DNA of 64,000 nt from Roseomonas sp. (lineage in GTDB: Bacteria; Pseudomonadota; Alphaproteobacteria; Acetobacterales; Acetobacteraceae). Positions 60,984 to 64,000 of the stretch are shown piece by piece; position 1 is the stretch's first letter, and each line of letters starts with the position of its first letter. The stretch is taken from positions 186,001-250,000 of the forward strand of contig JADCER010000012.1 in the NCBI GenBank assembly GCA_020249925.1, read 5' to 3'. Under the pieces are notes generated by a model. The model saw nothing but the letters and a program-made list of their open reading frames with translations, did not search any database and was not told where the DNA came from. Position numbers and translations under genes: made by a program.

Positions 60984-62210
60984 TCACGCCCCCGGCGCGA
61001 CCAGCGTGCAATTCCCGGTCGAGCGCAGCTTCTGGCAGGTTTGTTCGGCCTGGGTGCGCGTCAGCCCCCTGACCCGTGCGGTAAAGGCCGCGCCATTGCC
61101 CTGCGCGACGCGGACCACTTCCGCCTGCCCGCTGCCCCCGGCCGAACTCCGTGCCGAGGAAGCGGCGCTGCGTGCCAAATTCTCTGAAGCAAAACGCCCC
61201 AGGCTGACTGACCAGCCATTGCCGCCCCCGCTTGGCGGCGGCAAGGACCCGGCGCGACCCAATGCCGAAGGCGAGGCCGGCGCTGCCTGGGCAGATCCGA
61301 TCAGGCCGAGACCGCTGCGGGATGGTGCGGCGGCCGGCGCCTGACGCGGCGCGGGCGGTGCCACGGGCGCAGCGGCAAGGCTGGAACGGCCCGGTTCAAG
61401 CCCGGCACGCCGGCGTTCTGCCGGGGTGAAGGTGCTGCCATCGGGGATCGGGTCCATGCGCACCACATTGCCAAGGCTCGCCACCTGCGTGCCCGCCGGT
61501 GCTGCCGGGGCAGGGGTAGCGGCCTGGGCCACCTGAACGGTCGGTGCGGGGCTGCGCTGTTGGTTCAGCGCCACCATCGTGCCGCCATCCATCCGGCGCG
61601 GCCCGCGCGGGATGCTGGTGCCGATATCGGCCGCGGCATAAACCTCGGCCGGGGCGCGCCGCGCTGGCGCCACGCTTGCAATGCGTGGCCCGACGCGTGC
61701 GACGTAATTGCGCGTTTCATCCGGCAGGCCGCGCCCACCCCACAGGAAATCCTCCAAGCGCCGCGGCCCGGCATTATAGGCGGCAAGGAAGGCGGGCGAT
61801 CCGTAAAGCTGATACATCTCTCGGATATAGGCCGCGCCGGCCTGCAAATTGTCGTAAGGATGATAGGGATCAGGCCCCAAATTGTAGCGCTGCGCCAATT
61901 CCCGGTAGGTGCCGGGCATTACCTGCATCAGCCCCATGGCACCCACGCGAGACGTGGCACCTGGTCGCCCACCGCTTTCCTGGCGCATCACTTCGCGGAT
62001 CCAAAGATCAGGCACATCAAACCGGCGGGAGGCATCGCGAATCCAGGGCCCCCAAGGGTCGCCGGGCGGTCCGGGCGGTGAAGTGCTGTCAGGACGGTTA
62101 TAGAAGGGCCCATTCGCGTGGCGCCCGGTGCCATCCGCGCAAGCCGAAAGCACTGCCAGCAGCAGGCCTAAAACCAAAAACCGAGCATAGCCCAGTCGAA
62201 ACCCGTGCAT
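60984..62210 (-). CDS. Lytic transglycosylase lipoprotein with C-terminal SPOR-like domain
   Basis: 408 residues from ATG 62210. Signal with lipobox LSAC (Cys24). Family 1 SLT domain: VPDLWIREVMRQESGGRPGATSRVGAMGLMQVMPGTY with catalytic Glu78, then YDNLQAGAAYIREMY and AFLAAYNAGP. A Pro/Ala-rich linker (about 190-330) leads to WSVSLGRFASENLARSAASSAR (about 335-408), resembling a peptidoglycan-binding SPOR domain. It cleaves peptidoglycan in the periplasm, anchored by lipid. GAGGGG touches the ATG without spacer, so the true start or mRNA leader is uncertain. Confidence 0.9.
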   Translation of the reverse strand: MHGFRLGYARFLVLGLLLAVLSACADGTGRHANGPFYNRPDSTSPPGPPGDPWGPWIRDASRRFDVPDLWIREVMRQESGGRPGATSRVGAMGLMQVMPGTYRELAQRYNLGPDPYHPYDNLQAGAAYIREMYQLYGSPAFLAAYNAGPRRLEDFLWGGRGLPDETRNYVARVGPRIASVAPARRAPAEVYAAADIGTSIPRGPRRMDGGTMVALNQQRSPAPTVQVAQAATPAPAAPAGTQVASLGNVVRMDPIPDGSTFTPAERRRAGLEPGRSSLAAAPVAPPAPRQAPAAAPSRSGLGLIGSAQAAPASPSALGRAGSLPPPSGGGNGWSVSLGRFASENLARSAASSARSSAGGSGQAEVVRVAQGNGAAFTARVRGLTRTQAEQTCQKLRSTGNCTLVAPGA

Positions 62211-62533
62211 CCCCTCAATACTCCATCGGGTCTGGGATTTGCGCCCCGAAACGGTCCCCCAAGAGCCCGACCAATGCCCCCGCATCGGCCCGGCCCAAAC
62301 CGTCCCGCTGACCATGCCCCTGGTGGTTGAAACATCCAGAAACATCGTCGCGGCATCTCGGCCTAGGCTATTTGGACAGGGCAGGTCAAGCGTTACCCAT
62401 AGCCCACAGCATGTGGGGTATTTGCCACGGCAATCATGACAAGATTTAGGCAAAATACCGACAGAATCAGATTGTAAATCAAAGCTTTCCCTTCCGAAGC
62501 TCAGGGACTACGCGCAGAACCGTCACCGATCGG
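62211..62533. other. 323-bp gene-free stretch upstream of lytic transglycosylase
   Basis: Between the transglycosylase start and the DsrE stop, both minus. Contains a 6-bp stem CCCACA (62403-62408) with TGTGGG (62412-62417), loop GCA, and an AT-rich tract at 62440-62500 that probably carries the promoter (a TTGATT then TATTTT pair on the minus strand is possible but with 19-nt spacing). The palindrome ACCGATCGGT (62525-62534) abuts the DsrE stop. No small gene seen. Confidence 0.4.
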
Positions 62534-62917
62534 TCACAGGCTGACGATCTGGCCCGACCCCACAGCCACCAGAAAACTCGCCACCCCGGCCCGTTCCACC
62601 CCAGGGGCAAGGGGGGCGGCGCCCAAATCCTCGGCCTTCAGCCCGGCTTCACAGACCAGGCGCTGCACGCCAAGGGCAGTGATGGCGGAAAGCAAAGTGC
62701 CAATCCCGGCTACGCCGCGCGCCGCGAGCTGCGCCTCGCGCGGGTCCTGCAATAACGGGCAATCGGCCAAAAGCAGCCGGCAGCCGCCATTGGTGGCGAA
62801 AAGCACCACATCGCGGCCAAGCGCGGCCGCGCCGCTCGCCATCACCAGGGCGTAATGGGCGCGTTCATGCCCGCCATCCAGCAGCAAAATCCCAAGCGGG
62901 GGGCGCTTTTCACTCAT
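62534..62917 (-). CDS. DsrE/F-like family protein
   Basis: 127 residues of the DsrE/TusD-like flavodoxin-like fold. Seen: LGILLLDGGHERAHYALVMASGAAALG and DVVLFATNGGCRLLLAD, then GVQRLVCEAGLKAEDL, where Cys89 matches the active-site Cys of many DsrE-like proteins; Cys46 and Cys53 are also present. Starts in an ATGA overlap with the E1-like gene upstream. Such proteins bind or transfer sulfur, or regulate. No TusBC partners are present; the pairing with an E1-like enzyme suggests sulfur-carrier chemistry, which is inference. Confidence 0.8.
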   Translation of the reverse strand: MSEKRPPLGILLLDGGHERAHYALVMASGAAALGRDVVLFATNGGCRLLLADCPLLQDPREAQLAARGVAGIGTLLSAITALGVQRLVCEAGLKAEDLGAAPLAPGVERAGVASFLVAVGSGQIVSL

Positions 62918-63744
62918 GCCCGGCAGGCCGGCGCGGCCGCGTTTTCATGGGCGGAGAGATCACGGATGGAAGCTTCCGGACCGCATAGCGCACAGGCCGG
63001 GTCGCGCTTCAGCCGTACGGTACGAAACCGCGCATCAAGCGCATCCCAAAGCAACAACTTGCCGATCAGCGGATCACCAATGCCTAGGATCAGCTTCAAC
63101 ACCTCGGTCGCTTGCAGCGTGCCCATCACCCCTGTCACGGCGCCAAGCACGCCGGCTTCGGAACAGGTTGGCACCAGGCCGGGCGGTGGCGGTTCCGGGT
63201 GCAGGCAACGATGGCAGGGGTTGGTGCCATCATGGCCATGAAACACCGAAAGCTGGCCTTCAAAGCGCAGCACCGCCGCACTCACCAGGGGCTTGCCGAG
63301 CAAATGGCAGGCATCGCCCAGCAGAAAGCGTGTTTCGAAATTATCCGTCCCGTCGCAGATCACATCATAATGGGGGATCAAGTCGCGTGCCGCCGCCGCA
63401 TCCATCCGCCGCGCATGGATATCCACCGCCACTTCCGGGTTCAGCGCCTTGAGAGTTTCCGCGACACTCGCCGCCTTATTCTCCCCAATGCGCGCGGAGG
63501 TATGCGCGATCTGGCGCTGCAGATTGGAAAGCTCCAACGCGTCATGATCCACCAGCCCGAGCGTCCCGACCCCCGCCGCGGCGAGATAAAGCGCCAATGG
63601 CGATCCCAAGCCCCCCGCGCCCACGATCAGCACGCGCGCGGCGCGGAGCTTGGCCTGGCCGATCGCGCCCACTTCGCGGAGCAGGATATGGCGGGAATAG
63701 CGCTGCAATTCCGCACGGGAGAAGGAAAGCGACATCCGCGACAT
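62914..63744 (-). CDS. HesA/MoeB/ThiF-type E1-like adenylyltransferase
   Basis: 276 residues from ATG 63744; ATG 63735 three codons later is equally plausible. Residues below are numbered from 63735. Seen: ELQRYSRHILLREVG, GAGGLGSP (39-46), Asp63 and NLQRQ with Arg74 (ATP site), Lys87, DGTDNFETR (Asp128), Cys191 in PTCSEAG as the likely adenylyl/sulfur-transfer Cys, and zinc Cys174, Cys177, Cys248, Cys251. No rhodanese domain, so MoeB/ThiF size. It adenylates the C-terminal Gly-Gly of a ubiquitin-like sulfur carrier. No carrier gene is visible next to it. Overlaps the DsrE-like gene by 4 nt. Confidence 0.92.
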   Translation of the reverse strand: MSRMSLSFSRAELQRYSRHILLREVGAIGQAKLRAARVLIVGAGGLGSPLALYLAAAGVGTLGLVDHDALELSNLQRQIAHTSARIGENKAASVAETLKALNPEVAVDIHARRMDAAAARDLIPHYDVICDGTDNFETRFLLGDACHLLGKPLVSAAVLRFEGQLSVFHGHDGTNPCHRCLHPEPPPPGLVPTCSEAGVLGAVTGVMGTLQATEVLKLILGIGDPLIGKLLLWDALDARFRTVRLKRDPACALCGPEASIRDLSAHENAAAPACRA

Positions 63745-63815
63745 ATGGCCGCGATGCCCCGGCGCGCGCAAGCTTTCCGCTTGCGATAGCGCAGCGCTTG
63801 GCGCCTTATGGCGCC

Positions 63816-64000
63816 ATGGGCACCGAGGAGCTGATCCATCGCCTGGCCGCCGCGCTTGCCATTGGTTTGCTGGTGGGCACGGAACGGCATTGGCGCGAAA
63901 GGCAGGAAGCGCCGGGCAGGCGCACCGCCGGCGTGCGTACTTTTGCGCTGACCGGGCTTTTTGGCGGCGTCATGGCGGTTCTGGCCGCAGCCCTTGGGCA
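63816..64000 (+). CDS. MgtC/SapB-family membrane protein with DUF4010 signature (partial, 3' cut by window edge)
   Basis: First 61 codons only; runs off the right end. From ATG 63816: MGTEELIHRLAAALAIGLL followed by VGTERHWRERQEAPGRRTAGVRTFALTGLFGG matches the MgtC/SapB N-terminus, and the ERxWRER version is typical of the larger DUF4010 group of about 420 residues. Inner-membrane protein, cytoplasmic N-terminus likely. Diverges from the E1-like gene across 71 bp. A ribosome site is not clear. Function of this branch is unknown. Confidence 0.78.
   Translation, partial: MGTEELIHRLAAALAIGLLVGTERHWRERQEAPGRRTAGVRTFALTGLFGGVMAVLAAALG

Noticed and set aside
1-64000. tRNA, rRNA, CRISPR array, IS element, prophage or integrase
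   Set aside because: No T-arm-like motif with matching acceptor stems, no regularly spaced repeats, and no transposase, integrase or phage-type protein was recognised.

Overview
The window looks like chromosomal DNA from a GC-rich alphaproteobacterium, most likely Rhodospirillales / Acetobacteraceae (Roseomonas-like). This is inferred from the codon style, the abundance of TctC/Bug-type solute receptors, the TRAP and THI5-like uptake systems, and the queuosine and Anbu gene clusters; no rRNA or marker gene is present to prove it. I place about 62 protein genes, the last cut by the right edge. I see no tRNA, rRNA, CRISPR, phage or IS sequence, no frameshifted gene, and no recognisable DNA-binding transcription regulator.

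Left half (about 1-43 kb) is accessory catabolism. Two plus-strand genes (an Old Yellow Enzyme homologue and a GST) precede a 14-gene minus-strand run (18190 down to 1874) with no gap above about 70 bp: DMT exporter, CoA-transferase A/B, HCCA-isomerase-like protein, a molybdenum hydroxylase large subunit, two PuuE-like polysaccharide deacetylases, a TRAP transporter (P-Q-M), hydantoinase A/B, a second OYE and an MFS carrier. Diverging from it is a THI5-like ABC importer fused by overlaps to a cytosine-deaminase-like amidohydrolase. Next comes a minus-strand operon of GMC oxidoreductase, CaiB-type CoA-transferase, creatininase-family amidohydrolase, two tandem FAD-linked oxidases and a quinone reductase. 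Then follow an alpha/beta hydrolase plus dihydroxyphthalate-decarboxylase-like protein, a D-aminoacylase-type amidohydrolase with a quinone oxidoreductase, TspO, a GMC/Bug pair, an M20 N-carbamoyl hydrolase, and a TPP enzyme / 3-hydroxyacyl-CoA dehydrogenase / SDR operon. The recurring chemistry (hydantoinase, allantoinase-like, carbamoylase-like, creatininase, cytosine deaminase, amidase) suggests uptake and ring opening of cyclic amides, ureides or N-heterocycles. Substrates cannot be named from sequence alone.

Middle (43-48.3 kb) is a compact queuosine operon, queA-tgt-queF-queG-queC followed by a VUT/YhhQ-like membrane protein, with every junction overlapping. It covers the late steps from 7-carboxy-7-deazaguanine to queuosine plus a probable precursor transporter.

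Right part (48-64 kb) holds a third orphan Bug receptor; the ATP-grasp / alpha-E / Anbu proteasome-like cluster; an amidase with a small possible GatC/AtzG-like partner; an enolase-superfamily enzyme; an ornithine/lysine decarboxylase; an MFS carrier; a MaoC hydratase; a UPF0173 metallo-hydrolase; twin lipoproteins; a lytic transglycosylase lipoprotein; a DsrE-like / E1-like (MoeB/ThiF) pair; and the start of an MgtC/DUF4010 membrane protein.

Most notable: the lone Mo-hydroxylase subunit has Gln where the family has its catalytic Glu. A complete Anbu cluster core sits next to unrelated genes. Two palindromic intergenic elements share a TAGAGC end that supplies the stop codon of the neighbouring gene. 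A DsrE/E1 pair lies away from any visible carrier protein.
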